Positions 50,788-60,311 of a stretch of 64,000 bases of DNA are shown piece by piece. Every line of letters starts with the position of its first letter. Position 1 is the stretch's first letter. The stretch spans positions 62,001-126,000 of the forward strand of contig NZ_CAUIYF010000004.1 of assembly GCF_962719845.1 (NCBI RefSeq), written 5' to 3'. Below the pieces are notes generated by a model, which was given only the letters and a program-made list of their open reading frames with translations, was not told where the DNA came from and searched no databases. The translations under genes and the position numbers were made by a program. The DNA comes from Neisseria uirgultaei (GTDB lineage Bacteria > Pseudomonadota > Gammaproteobacteria > Burkholderiales > Neisseriaceae).

Positions 50788-51069
50788 GGTAAATCTCCAA
50801 TCGATAAAATAATATTCGGTTTTACGGAAATCAAAGTGCAACCGCCATTAACAAAACCTTGAAAAAGATTCCGCCGCGTTGCACAAACAGATGTTTCGGG
50901 GCGGCATTTTGCTACAAACTTCATTTGAAATCAAAGCCTGTTTGCAAGTTTACAATCGTTTACCCCGAAATGGGGCAATTTTACCCAGAACCTATTTCTT
51001 TAGTATTAGGGAAGCCGTCCCCCGACGCGCAAATATTAACGGATATTTACAACATCCCTACCGGCCGCC

Positions 51070-51492
51070 TTATGCCCCGTGCTTCCTGACCAGCTCCGCC
51101 AGCACTGCCGCCAATTCGGGATGCCGTTTTTCCAACTTTGCCGCCGCCGAATCGAAACTCTCCAGCGCAGCCTTACTCAAATGCAGGGTATTGGTTTTCG
51201 GCGGTTTTTCCGGTTTCGGGATCAGCCTGACCGAAACAGACCGTATCGAAGCGTCAAGCCCTGCCAACTGCGGCAATACCGACGGTGCAATCATTTTCAA
51301 ACGCGATGCCGCCATATTGTTTGCCGCCAAAAGAATCAGCCTACCGTCTTCGATACATGCCGTCTGAAAATGAGGGTGCAGGTTGGCGGGCAGCAGTTTT
51401 TTCACGGCGGCATCCAACCGCCGCCACTGTCCCGCCTGTTTCAAAAGTCCGGAAAGCAGCGCGTCCCGCCTGCCCAACTGTTCCAAATTCAT
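51070..51492 (-). CDS. dciA: DciA-family (DUF721) replicative helicase loader
   Basis: A 140-residue basic protein. The N-terminal part (LLKQAGQWRRLDAAVKKLLPANLHPHFQTACIEDGRLILLA, ANNMAASRLKMIAPSVLPQL) is the DUF721/DciA KH-like domain, and the tail is Pro/Lys-rich then helical. DciA loads the replicative helicase DnaB in most bacteria lacking phage-derived DnaC. Placement divergently upstream of secA is common for this family. The start is the ATG at 51492. Confidence 0.82.
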   Translation of the reverse strand: MNLEQLGRRDALLSGLLKQAGQWRRLDAAVKKLLPANLHPHFQTACIEDGRLILLAANNMAASRLKMIAPSVLPQLAGLDASIRSVSVRLIPKPEKPPKTNTLHLSKAALESFDSAAAKLEKRHPELAAVLAELVRKHGA

Positions 51493-51623
51493 AAAACATA
51501 CACCCAAAAAGATTGAAATACCGCAAACGCGCCTTTATTTCAGACGGCATTAGCACTTTGCACAAACGCTTGTGCTAAAATCGCGTTTTCGCCCCACTAT
51601 TATATCAGGCGCAGGAATTATTC

Positions 51624-54374
51624 ATGCTGACAAACATTGCCAAGAAAATCTTCGGCAGCCGCAACGACCGCTTGCTGAAACAATACCGTAAATCCGTTGC
51701 CAGAATCAACGCGCTCGAAGAACAGATGCAAGCCCTAAGCGATGCTGATCTGCAAGCCAAAACTGCCGAATTCAAACAACGCCTCGCCGACGGTCAGACT
51801 TTGGACGGTATTTTGCCCGAAGCCTTCGCCGTCTGCCGCGAAGCGTCCCGCCGCATCCTCGGTATGCGCCACTTCGACGTGCAGCTTATCGGCGGCATGG
51901 TGCTGCACGACGGCAAAATCGCCGAAATGCGTACCGGCGAAGGCAAAACCCTGGTCGCCACCCTCGCCGTCTATCTCAACGCGCTGGCCGGCAAAGGCGT
52001 GCACGTCGTTACCGTCAATGACTACCTCGCCTCGCGCGACGCAGGCATTATGGAGCCGCTCTATAATTTCCTCGGTCTGACCGTCGGCGTGATTATTTCA
52101 GATATGCAGCCGTTCGACCGTCAAAACGCCTACGCTGCCGACATTACCTACGGTACGAACAACGAATTCGGCTTCGACTACCTGCGCGACAATATGGTAA
52201 CCGACCAATACGACAAAGTGCAGCGCGAATTGAACTTTGCCGTTGTCGATGAAGTGGATTCCATCTTGATTGACGAAGCGCGCACCCCGCTGATCATCTC
52301 CGGCCAGGCGGACGACAACATCCAGTTGTACCAAATCATGAACACCGTCCCGCCCCACCTCGTCCGCCAAGAGACCGAAGAAGGCGAAGGCGACTACTGG
52401 GTCGATGAAAAGGCGCATCAGGTCATCCTGAGCGAAGCCGGCCACGAACACGCCGAGCAGATTCTGACCCAAATGGGGCTGCTGGCAGAAAACGACTCTC
52501 TCTATTCCGCCGCCAACATCGCCCTGATGCACCACCTTATGGCGGCATTGCGCGCGCACTCGCTGTTCCACAAAGACCAACATTACGTTATCCAAGACGG
52601 CGAAATCGTCATCGTGGACGAATTTACAGGCCGTCTGATGTCCGGCCGCCGCTGGTCGGAGGGTCTGCACCAAGCCGTCGAAGCCAAAGAAGGCGTGGAA
52701 ATCAAACGCGAAAACCAAACCCTCGCCTCCATCACTTTCCAAAACTATTTCCGCCTGTACACCAAGCTCTCCGGCATGACCGGCACAGCCGATACCGAAG
52801 CCTTCGAGTTCCAAAGCATCTACAACCTCGAAACCGTCATCATCCCGACCAACCGCCCCGTACAGCGCAAAGACTTCAACGACCAGATTTTCCGTTCCGC
52901 CGAAGAAAAATTCGAGGCCGTCGTCAAAGACATCGAGGAATGCCACAAACGCGGGCAGCCCGTCCTCGTCGGCACGACCAGCATCGAAAACTCCGAACTG
53001 GTCTCCCACCTTCTGCAAAAAGCCGGACTGCCGCACAACGTCCTCAACGCCAAAGAACACGAACGCGAAGCCCTGATTGTCGCCCAAGCCGGCAAAGTCG
53101 GCGCGATTACCGTTGCTACCAATATGGCGGGACGCGGTACGGACATCGTTTTAGGCGGCAACCTGAAGCACCAAACCGATGCCATCCGCGCCGACGAAAC
53201 CCTGAACGATGATGAAAAAGCCGCACGAATTTCCGCATTGGAAGACGGCTGGCAGGCAGAACACGACAAAGTGATGGAAGCAGGCGGCCTGCACATCATC
53301 GGTACGGAGAGGCACGAAAGCCGCCGTATCGACAACCAATTGCGCGGACGTTCCGGCCGTCAGGGCGACCCCGGCTCCAGCCGTTTCTACCTTTCGTTTG
53401 AAGATCCGCTGCTGCGCCTCTTCGCACTCGACCGCGCCGCCGCCATCCTCAACCGCCTCGCCCCCGAACGCGGCGTTGCCATCGAGCACAACCTGCTGAC
53501 GCGCCAAATCGAAGGGGCGCAACGCAAAGTCGAAGGCAGAAACTTCGATATGCGCAAACAAGTTTTGGAATACGACGACGTTGCCAACGAACAGCGCAAA
53601 GTCATTTACAGCCAGCGCAACGAAATTCTGACCAGCAAAGACATCAGCGACCTGATGCAGGAAATCCGTTCTGATGTCGTCAGCGACCTCGTGGATACCT
53701 ATATGCCGCCGGACAGCATGGAAGAACAATGGGACATTCCGACTCTGGAAAACCGCCTGGCTGCCGAATTCAGACTGCACGAAGACATTCAGTCCTGGCT
53801 GAAAGCAGACAATACAATTGACGGTCAAGACATCAAAGAGCGCCTGATCGAACGCATCGAAAACGAATATGCCGCCAAAACCGAACTGGTCGGCAAGCAG
53901 GCAATGGCCGATTTCGAGCGCAACGTGATGTTGCAGGTCATCGACAACCAATGGCGCGAACACCTCGCCGCTATGGACTACCTGCGCCAAGGCATCCACC
54001 TTCGCAGCTATGCCCAGAAAAATCCGAAGCAGGAATACAAACGCGAAGCCTTCACGATGTTCCAAGACCTGTGGAACGGCATCAAATTCCATATTGCCTC
54101 CCTGCTTACTTCGGTTCAAATCGAACAAAACCCTGTCGCGGCGGTTGAAGAGCAACCCGTCGGCAACATCCAGTCCATCCATTCCGAATCGCCCGATATG
54201 GAAGAACTTTTGGGTCAGTCGCAAACCGATCTGGTTACCGAAGCCTTTAATCCCGATGGGACGGATTTCAGCCCCGAAGCCTTGGAAGCACGGGGGCAAA
54301 TCGTCCACCGCAACGACCCCTGCCCCTGCGGCAGCGGTTTGAAATACAAACAATGCCACGGCAAATTGGCTTAA
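51624..54374 (+). CDS. secA: preprotein translocase ATPase subunit SecA
   Basis: A 916-residue motor of the Sec system. Walker A is MRTGEGKTLVATL near residue 103, DEAD-like VVDEVDSILIDEARTPLIISG, the helicase motif VATNMAGRGTDIVLGGN and GRSGRQGDPGSSRFYLS. The tail CPCGSGLKYKQCHG is the zinc finger that contacts SecB and phospholipid. Full family length; preceded by CAGGAATTATTC. Divergent from dciA, ended by a DUS hairpin. Confidence 0.97.
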   Translation: MLTNIAKKIFGSRNDRLLKQYRKSVARINALEEQMQALSDADLQAKTAEFKQRLADGQTLDGILPEAFAVCREASRRILGMRHFDVQLIGGMVLHDGKIAEMRTGEGKTLVATLAVYLNALAGKGVHVVTVNDYLASRDAGIMEPLYNFLGLTVGVIISDMQPFDRQNAYAADITYGTNNEFGFDYLRDNMVTDQYDKVQRELNFAVVDEVDSILIDEARTPLIISGQADDNIQLYQIMNTVPPHLVRQETEEGEGDYWVDEKAHQVILSEAGHEHAEQILTQMGLLAENDSLYSAANIALMHHLMAALRAHSLFHKDQHYVIQDGEIVIVDEFTGRLMSGRRWSEGLHQAVEAKEGVEIKRENQTLASITFQNYFRLYTKLSGMTGTADTEAFEFQSIYNLETVIIPTNRPVQRKDFNDQIFRSAEEKFEAVVKDIEECHKRGQPVLVGTTSIENSELVSHLLQKAGLPHNVLNAKEHEREALIVAQAGKVGAITVATNMAGRGTDIVLGGNLKHQTDAIRADETLNDDEKAARISALEDGWQAEHDKVMEAGGLHIIGTERHESRRIDNQLRGRSGRQGDPGSSRFYLSFEDPLLRLFALDRAAAILNRLAPERGVAIEHNLLTRQIEGAQRKVEGRNFDMRKQVLEYDDVANEQRKVIYSQRNEILTSKDISDLMQEIRSDVVSDLVDTYMPPDSMEEQWDIPTLENRLAAEFRLHEDIQSWLKADNTIDGQDIKERLIERIENEYAAKTELVGKQAMADFERNVMLQVIDNQWREHLAAMDYLRQGIHLRSYAQKNPKQEYKREAFTMFQDLWNGIKFHIASLLTSVQIEQNPVAAVEEQPVGNIQSIHSESPDMEELLGQSQTDLVTEAFNPDGTDFSPEALEARGQIVHRNDPCPCGSGLKYKQCHGKLA

Positions 54375-54388
54375 GCGTTTGAACGCAA

Positions 54389-54427
54389 ATGCCGTCTGAA
54401 CATCCGGTTTCCGGCTTCAGACGGCAT
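54389..54427 (+). terminator. inverted DUS pair after secA
   Basis: Perfect 12-bp arms and TTTT, 15 bases past the stop. Confidence 0.9.
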
Positions 54428-54517
54428 TTTGCCTGAACCGCCACATCCGACCGCCATTCCGAAAAATCCCGATTTCGTACCGTCCGTACCGAAAACAGGC
54501 ATCCGCCCCGCCGAACT

Positions 54518-56290
54518 ATGATTCCATCCGACTTCATTGACGAACTTCTAGCCAAAGTCGATATTGTCGATATTATCGACGAGCAGGTTCCGCTGAAAAA
54601 AGGCGGGGCAAACTATATGGCGTGTTGCCCGTTCCACAAGGAAAAAACACCGTCGTTTTCGGTCAGTCCGACCAAGCAGTTTTACCACTGTTTCAGTTGC
54701 GGGGCGCATGGTTCGGCGATTGGTTTTGTGATGGAGCATCAGGGGCTGTCGTTTCCGGAGGCGGTGCAGTTCCTTGCTGACCGCGTGGGTATGATTGTGC
54801 CTAAAGTGCGCGGGCAGAACGATAATCCCGAAGTCCGTGCCGAACGTAAGAAAAAACAGCAGACGCTGGAGGAAACAACGGCGGCGGCGGCGGATTTTTA
54901 CGCGCAACAGTTGCGCTTCAATCCGACGGCGAAGGCTTATTTGGACAAGCGCGGCTTGAGCGCGGAAGTCATCGCGCATTATGGTTTGGGCTATGCGCCC
55001 GACGGCTGGCAGCCTTTGGCGCAAGTATTCCAACCGTATCCGAATACCGCGTTGGTGGATACGGGGATGGTGATTGACAATGAGGGGCGGTATTACGACC
55101 GCTTCCGCCATCGGATTATGTTCCCCATCCGCAATCCGCGCGGGCAGGTCATCGGTTTCGGCGGCAGGGTGTTGGACGACTCCAAACCCAAATATCTAAA
55201 CTCTCCCGATACACCTTTGTTTGACAAAGGGAAAAACCTTTACGGCTTGTATGAAGGGCGTACCGCTATCAAGGAAGCAGGACTGATCTTGGTGGTCGAA
55301 GGCTATATGGACGTGGTCGCGCTGGCGCAGTTCGGCGTGGGCTACGGCGTGGCGGCTTTGGGCACGGCAACGACGGCGGAACACGTCAAAATCCTGATGC
55401 GTCAGGCGGACAGTATTTATTTCTGTTTCGACGGCGACAGCGCGGGGCGGAAAGCGGCTTGGCGCGCTCTGGAAAACGCGTTGCCGCAGTTGAAGGACGA
55501 CAAATCGCTGCATTTTTTGTTCCTGCCGGAAGAACACGACCCCGACAGCTACATCCGCGCCTACGGCAAAGCGCAATTTGAAGACGCGCTTCTGAATCAA
55601 AGCAAGCCTTTATCGGAATATTTCTGGGAACACCTTTCAGACGGCATTCATCTCAATACGCAGGAAGGCAAGGCGGAATTGGTGAAAACCAGTTCGCCGC
55701 TTTTGGCGCAGATTACCGCGCCGGCATTGGCTTATTTGTTAAAACAACGGCTTAGCGAGCTGGTCGGCATCGACCCCGACGACCTCGCCCAACTGTTGGG
55801 ACAGGAAGCGCCGAAGCGGCACGTCAAACAAAAAAGCTACAAACTGCCCCCGATTTCCGTCAAACAGCCCGTTATGCCGACATTGGTGCAACGGCAAATC
55901 CGCAGCCTCTTGATAAATCCGGATTGGGCTGCATATATAGACCTGCCCGATTATCTGGCGTTGGACGGCGATTTCGCCTGCCTTGCCAACCTCGCCGAAA
56001 CCATTAAAAACCATCCTTCCGTGCCGGCAACCGCACAGGTTTTGGAACATATGCGCGGTTCGCCCTACGAAGAAACAATCAACCGCATCTTCCGGTCGGC
56101 ACTTCAATCGGAAGAAATGGAAGGCGGCGGCGAAGAAGATTGCGAAAACTTCCAAATCGGCATCAAAAAACTGCTCAATGAGTTAAAATACAGCCAAATC
56201 GAAACATTAAAACAAAAAAGCCTGCAATCCGGCTTAAATGAAAGCGAGAAAAAACTTTTGCTGTCGCTGCTGACCGCAAAACAAAATTGA
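54518..56290 (+). CDS. dnaG: DNA primase
   Basis: A 590-residue primase. The N-terminal CHC2 zinc site is CCPFHKEKTPSFSVS with YHCFSCGAHG. The core has IMFPIRNPRGQVIGFGGRVL and the TOPRIM part LILVVEGYMDVVALAQFG, AALGTATTAEH and FCFDGDSAGRKAAW (metal-binding acids). A helical C-terminal domain binds DnaB. It makes RNA primers for replication. It is followed by rpoD with no strong terminator in between except a spaced DUS pair, so part of the dnaG-rpoD macromolecular synthesis arrangement is kept, without rpsU. Confidence 0.97.
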   Translation: MIPSDFIDELLAKVDIVDIIDEQVPLKKGGANYMACCPFHKEKTPSFSVSPTKQFYHCFSCGAHGSAIGFVMEHQGLSFPEAVQFLADRVGMIVPKVRGQNDNPEVRAERKKKQQTLEETTAAAADFYAQQLRFNPTAKAYLDKRGLSAEVIAHYGLGYAPDGWQPLAQVFQPYPNTALVDTGMVIDNEGRYYDRFRHRIMFPIRNPRGQVIGFGGRVLDDSKPKYLNSPDTPLFDKGKNLYGLYEGRTAIKEAGLILVVEGYMDVVALAQFGVGYGVAALGTATTAEHVKILMRQADSIYFCFDGDSAGRKAAWRALENALPQLKDDKSLHFLFLPEEHDPDSYIRAYGKAQFEDALLNQSKPLSEYFWEHLSDGIHLNTQEGKAELVKTSSPLLAQITAPALAYLLKQRLSELVGIDPDDLAQLLGQEAPKRHVKQKSYKLPPISVKQPVMPTLVQRQIRSLLINPDWAAYIDLPDYLALDGDFACLANLAETIKNHPSVPATAQVLEHMRGSPYEETINRIFRSALQSEEMEGGGEEDCENFQIGIKKLLNELKYSQIETLKQKSLQSGLNESEKKLLLSLLTAKQN

Positions 56291-56319
56291 CCGGCGGATT
56301 CCGCCATCCGTAAACCGTT

Positions 56320-56400
56320 ATGCCGTCTGAAAAGCATTCGCACCGGCTGCAACAACGACACCTGCAGAACACCCATCCCCAAAAGCCTTCAGACGGCATC
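56320..56400. repeat. widely spaced inverted DUS pair between dnaG and rpoD
   Basis: ATGCCGTCTGAA (56320-56331) and CTTCAGACGGCAT (to 56400) face each other over about 57 bases, with a GCACCGGCTGCAAC-type GC-rich interior. The large loop makes it a weak terminator, which would let some dnaG transcription reach rpoD. Confidence 0.7.
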
Positions 56401-56475
56401 AGAGTACCCGCTCTGCCACGCCTTCAGGTGCGTCCAAACGCAAACCGTCGGCACCTTACCAACAGAAAGCAGACA

Positions 56476-58404
56476 ATGTCCAAAAACCAAAATCACGAAG
56501 AATACCAAGACGATACCCGCCCCCTGACGATTGAGGAACAACGCGCGCGCCTGCGCCAACTCATCATTATGGGCAAAGAACGCGGCTACATCACCTACTC
56601 CGAAATCAACGACGCACTGCCTGACGATATGTCCGATGCCGATCAAATCGACAACATCGTCAGTATGATTTCCGGTTTGGGCATCCAAGTTACCGAACAC
56701 GCCCCCGATGCGGAAGACATATTGTTAAGCGACAATGCCGCCGTTACCGACGATGATGCCGTCGAAGAAGCCGAGGCCGCCCTTTCCAGCGCAGATTCCG
56801 AGTTCGGCAGAACCACCGACCCCGTCCGTATGTATATGCGCGAAATGGGGCAGGTCGACCTGCTGACCCGCGAAGACGAAATCATCATCGCCAAAAAAAT
56901 CGAAAACGCCCTGAAAAATATGGTTCAGGCCATCTCCGCCTGCCCGGGATCCATTGCGGAAATCTTAGAACTCATCGAAAAAATCCGCAAAGACGAAATC
57001 CGCGTCGACGAAGTCGTAGAAGCCATTATCGACCCGAATGAAGTATTGCTCAACGAATTGGGCTTGGGGCACTTGGAAACCACAGTGCCCGAGAAACCTT
57101 CCAACGACAATTCGGATGAAAACGAAGACGACGAAGAGTCGGAAGAAGATGCAGATGAAATCTCGGCAGCCAATCTCGCCGAATTGAAACAAAAAGTCAT
57201 CGGCCACTTTGCCCAAATCGAAAAAGACTACAAAAAAATGATCGGCCGTTTGGAAAAACACCACAGCCGGCACAAAGACTATCTCGCCTACCGCGACGCA
57301 ATTGCCAACAAACTGCTGGAAGTCCGTTTCGCCACCCGCCAAATCGACAACCTCAGCAGCAGCCTGCGCGGAAAAGTAGAAAACATCCGCAAACTCGAAC
57401 GCGAAATCCGCGATATCTGTCTTGACCGCGTCCATATGGAACGCGACTACTTCATCCAAAACTTCCTGCCCGAAATCACCAATCTGCAATGGATTGAAGA
57501 AGAAATCGCCAAAGGCAGGGTCTGGAGCGACGCACTCGACCGCTTCCGCCACGCCATTCTCGAAAAACAAACCGAGTTGGCAGATATGGAAAAAGAAACC
57601 CGCATTTCCATCGAAGAGTTGAAAGAAATCAACAAAAATATGGTGTCGAGCGAAAAAGAAACCGCAGCCGCCAAGCAGGAAATGATTCAGGCAAACTTGC
57701 GCCTCGTGATTTCCATCGCCAAAAAATACACCAACCGTGGCTTGCAGTTCCTTGATTTGATTCAGGAAGGCAACATCGGCCTGATGAAGGCGGTCGATAA
57801 GTTCGAATACCGCCGGGGCTACAAGTTCTCCACCTACGCAACATGGTGGATCCGCCAGGCAATCACCCGCTCGATTGCCGATCAGGCGCGTACCATCCGC
57901 ATTCCGGTTCATATGATTGAAACCATCAACAAGATGAACCGCATCTCGCGCCAACACCTGCAAGAAACCGGCGAAGAACCCGATTCCGCCAAACTTGCCG
58001 AACTGATGCAGATGCCCGAAGACAAAATCCGCAAAATCATGAAAATCGCCAAAGAGCCGATTTCGATGGAAACCCCCATCGGCGACGACGACGATTCGCA
58101 CTTGGGCGACTTTATCGAGGATTCCAACAATATTGCGCCGGCTGATGCGGCAATGTACACCAGCCTGCACGAAGTAACCAAAGAAATACTCGAAAGCCTG
58201 ACACCTCGTGAGGCCAAAGTCTTACGTATGCGCTTCGGTATCGATATGAATACCGACCACACGCTGGAAGAAGTCGGCAGACAGTTTGACGTAACCCGCG
58301 AACGCATCCGCCAAATTGAGGCAAAAGCACTCCGCAAGTTGCGCCACCCGACCCGCAGCGACCGCTTGAGAAGCTTCTTAGACAGTGAAGACAGCAAGTT
58401 GTAA
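56476..58404 (+). CDS. rpoD: RNA polymerase sigma factor RpoD (sigma-70)
   Basis: The 642-residue housekeeping sigma factor. It has region 1.1 (RLRQLIIMGKERGYITYSEI), region 1.2 with DPVRMYMREMGQVDLL, and a long acidic non-conserved insert (NDNSDENEDDEESEEDADE). Region 2 includes GLQFLDLIQEGNIGLMKAVD and YATWWIRQAITRSIADQ, and region 4 is LTPREAKVLRMRFGI... with the -35-reading helix EVGRQFDVTRERIRQIEAKAL. The ATG at 56476 opens MSKNQNHEEYQ. It marks the end of the core-genome segment; the CRISPR-Cas genes begin 40 bases after its stop. Confidence 0.97.
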   Translation: MSKNQNHEEYQDDTRPLTIEEQRARLRQLIIMGKERGYITYSEINDALPDDMSDADQIDNIVSMISGLGIQVTEHAPDAEDILLSDNAAVTDDDAVEEAEAALSSADSEFGRTTDPVRMYMREMGQVDLLTREDEIIIAKKIENALKNMVQAISACPGSIAEILELIEKIRKDEIRVDEVVEAIIDPNEVLLNELGLGHLETTVPEKPSNDNSDENEDDEESEEDADEISAANLAELKQKVIGHFAQIEKDYKKMIGRLEKHHSRHKDYLAYRDAIANKLLEVRFATRQIDNLSSSLRGKVENIRKLEREIRDICLDRVHMERDYFIQNFLPEITNLQWIEEEIAKGRVWSDALDRFRHAILEKQTELADMEKETRISIEELKEINKNMVSSEKETAAAKQEMIQANLRLVISIAKKYTNRGLQFLDLIQEGNIGLMKAVDKFEYRRGYKFSTYATWWIRQAITRSIADQARTIRIPVHMIETINKMNRISRQHLQETGEEPDSAKLAELMQMPEDKIRKIMKIAKEPISMETPIGDDDDSHLGDFIEDSNNIAPADAAMYTSLHEVTKEILESLTPREAKVLRMRFGIDMNTDHTLEEVGRQFDVTRERIRQIEAKALRKLRHPTRSDRLRSFLDSEDSKL

Positions 58405-58410
58405 ACCAAA

Positions 58411-58444
58411 AAAACCGCAGGTTTCAAATACCTGCGGTTTTTTC
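58411..58444. terminator. bidirectional terminator between rpoD and the cas operon
   Basis: AAAACCGCAGGT, loop TTCAAAT-type, ACCTGCGGTTTTTT: a perfect stem with T or A runs on both sides, serving the convergent rpoD and cas operon. Confidence 0.93.
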
Positions 58445-59058
58445 TTACACAATAAACAACGCTTCCACATATCCCACACTCCTATCCCGTTTCCCCAACA
58501 ACTCCGGCTGACAGAGTCGGGCGGCGGGGTTTGTCCGCTGTTTAAAAGTTCGCGGACGGCGGCTATAGTTGCGAGGGTTTGGGCGCGTAGGCCGTCTGAA
58601 AACACGACGGGGACACGGTGGCGGGTTTGCATATACCACAACGCGCCCTCAGAGACAGTTTGACCCGTCATTTCTTCCAAGCACAAGCCTTGGGCGCAAA
58701 GCTGGATTTCGTCCATCGGGTCGGGTTTGGGCTTGCCACGTTTGTATTCCACGGGTTTCAGACGGCCTGTTTTCGTATCCACTTCCACCAAATCCAACAC
58801 GCCGCTGATGCCCGGTTTTTCTGCCGAAACGTGTACCGTCCGCTCAAAGCGCACGCCCTTACGCGTTTCCGGATCGCCCGAATCCACCCGCTCATGCAAC
58901 GCCTTGCCCTGCGCGGTCAAATAGTTCTCCGCCCACGCCTGCTCGTTATGGATCAACGCACATTGACGCGGGCAGAAGGCATAGTGTTGCAAGGCAGAAA
59001 GGGGAATCAGGCGCGTGTCCTGATTTTCCCCTTGGTTTTTGGTTAAAAGTGCGGTCAT
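58445..59058 (-). pseudogene. cas4: cas4, disrupted by an internal deletion with frameshift
   Basis: Residues 1-180 read as a normal type I-C Cas4: LIPLSALQHYAFCPRQCALI (first Fe-S cysteine), ISGVLDLVEVD (RecB-like nuclease acids), VEYKRGKPK (catalytic Lys) and DEIQLCAQGLCLEEM. After GQTPPP (codon 180, about 58519) the frame leaves the family. In the frame one base back, the expected C-terminus resumes as RLCQPELLGKRDRSVGYVEA and stops at 58445. The missing stretch is the C-terminal CxxC segment that completes the iron-sulfur cluster, so roughly a dozen codons are lost with a frame change. The shifted frame would run on to 58378, into rpoD. cas1 and cas2, normally next, are absent. Confidence 0.88.
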
Positions 59059-59060
59059 TT

Positions 59061-59912
59061 TTAGCCTAATTTACGCAACAGCTTGGTTTCTCCAAGATTT
59101 TGATTGTCCACGCTGACAAGGTAGTCGTCAAAATTCCTTGCCACTTCCACGCCGTCTTTTTTAGCTACCTGAATACGTTTGAACAGACTATCAGCAGGCG
59201 CATCACCTAAATTATTGCTGTGTTCAAACACATAAAGCCCGCGTGCATTCATTTGTCCGCGAGCGGCGGAATGGTCGTGGTCGAACATATTGACGAGTGC
59301 CTGCCAAAACAGTTCTAAATCACTTTCGGAAAAACCGGTTTGCTTGGCGAATTGAGCGGAAATAAAGCCATGGCAGCGGTATAGACCGTAGGGGACGGTA
59401 AATTTGCGACCCATGGTACGGTTGTCGCCGGTTTCGCTGGCATCCTTTTCGTTAGTTACCGCCATGCGGGTAATGCTGTGTTCCAAGGTCATGACGGGAT
59501 CGATAGAGCGAGAAAAAGTCAGTTGCACGGGACCGCGCACTTGTCCTGCATTTTTGCCGGTAGTCATCACTGCGCCAAATGTGCGGATGTCGTAATAACG
59601 GCTGCACATGTATTGGCGGGCAGCTTCGGTTTTCTCGCCTTTTTCTTTGCCTTTTACGTTTTCCTGCTCGTGGGCTTCGTCAATCAGGTTGTTCAAAATG
59701 CCTTTTTCGCGGATAAAGATGTCGTGATGTTCGCCATTTTGGGTCATTTGGATAAAGTTGCGGACTTTGCGCTTCAAGCAGACATCGGTTACCAAACCTT
59801 CGCCGGTTTGCGGGTCAATACGCGGCAGGTTGCCTGCATCGGGGTCGCCGTTGGGATTGCCGTCTTGCACATCAAATAAAAAGACAAAGTCGTAGCGTTT
59901 TTCAATAGTCAT
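59061..59912 (-). CDS. cas7: type I-C Cascade backbone protein Cas7c (Csd2)
   Basis: A 283-residue protein: RYDFVFLFDVQDGNPNGDPD at the N-terminus, then PRIDPQTGEGLVTDVCLKRK, the Csd2/Cas7 signature, and later DIRTFGAVMTTGKNAGQVRG-PVQLTFSRSIDPV. Several copies line the crRNA spacer and flip out every sixth base of the guide. AAGGAG lies eight bases before the ATG at 59912. Two bases separate its stop from the cas4 start. The gene looks intact. Confidence 0.95.
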   Translation of the reverse strand: MTIEKRYDFVFLFDVQDGNPNGDPDAGNLPRIDPQTGEGLVTDVCLKRKVRNFIQMTQNGEHHDIFIREKGILNNLIDEAHEQENVKGKEKGEKTEAARQYMCSRYYDIRTFGAVMTTGKNAGQVRGPVQLTFSRSIDPVMTLEHSITRMAVTNEKDASETGDNRTMGRKFTVPYGLYRCHGFISAQFAKQTGFSESDLELFWQALVNMFDHDHSAARGQMNARGLYVFEHSNNLGDAPADSLFKRIQVAKKDGVEVARNFDDYLVSVDNQNLGETKLLRKLG

Positions 59913-59924
59913 AGCATTTGCTCC

Positions 59925-60311
59925 TTATGCGGTTTTCGCTTCGTTAAACAGGTTTTTCAATGCGTCTTTGGTAAACAGGAATTGGGTTTCATGGTAGTAA
60001 CCGATGGCGAATAGGCCTTGCTGTTCCAAATTCAAATGGTTGGGAAATCTCTGACAATGTTCCAAAATCTGGCGGACTTCCCATTGCAGTTGTACGGCAC
60101 GTCCTTCAAATTCAAGCTTGTTCAAATGGTGCGGCAGCAGGCGCATCAGTGTGCCGAATACGGCAATCGGCGTACTGCTTGCCGAACCGAAATAGCGGTC
60201 GGCAATGGTGGCGTTCAAGCCGGGATTGGCTTCGGCCTGTGTTTTTTCCAGTACGGCAAACAGCCGCCCCAGCACATAGCCGATGTCTTGACGGTTTCTA
60301 TCTAAGCTCAT
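59925..60311 (-). CDS. cas11c: Cas11c small subunit, translated from inside cas8c
   Basis: In-frame ATG at 60311 within cas8c is preceded by AAGGAG (60318-60323) with ideal six-base spacing. The product is 128 residues (MSLDRNRQDIGYVLGRLFAV ... NLFNEAKTA), all helical as expected. Internal translation of Cas11 from cas8c is established for type I-C systems, including Neisseria lactamica as I recall. The strength of the ribosome binding site here supports it directly. Confidence 0.88.
   Translation of the reverse strand: MSLDRNRQDIGYVLGRLFAVLEKTQAEANPGLNATIADRYFGSASSTPIAVFGTLMRLLPHHLNKLEFEGRAVQLQWEVRQILEHCQRFPNHLNLEQQGLFAIGYYHETQFLFTKDALKNLFNEAKTA

Noticed and set aside
56965..58170. A 401-codon minus-strand frame antisense to rpoD
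   Set aside because: Low-complexity Phe/Val/Asp-rich translation is typical of the antisense of rpoD's acidic regions; no start signal.
58378..59058. cas4 as an intact 226-residue protein
   Set aside because: Its last 45 residues do not resemble Cas4 and run through a terminator into rpoD, while the true C-terminus is recognisable in another frame.
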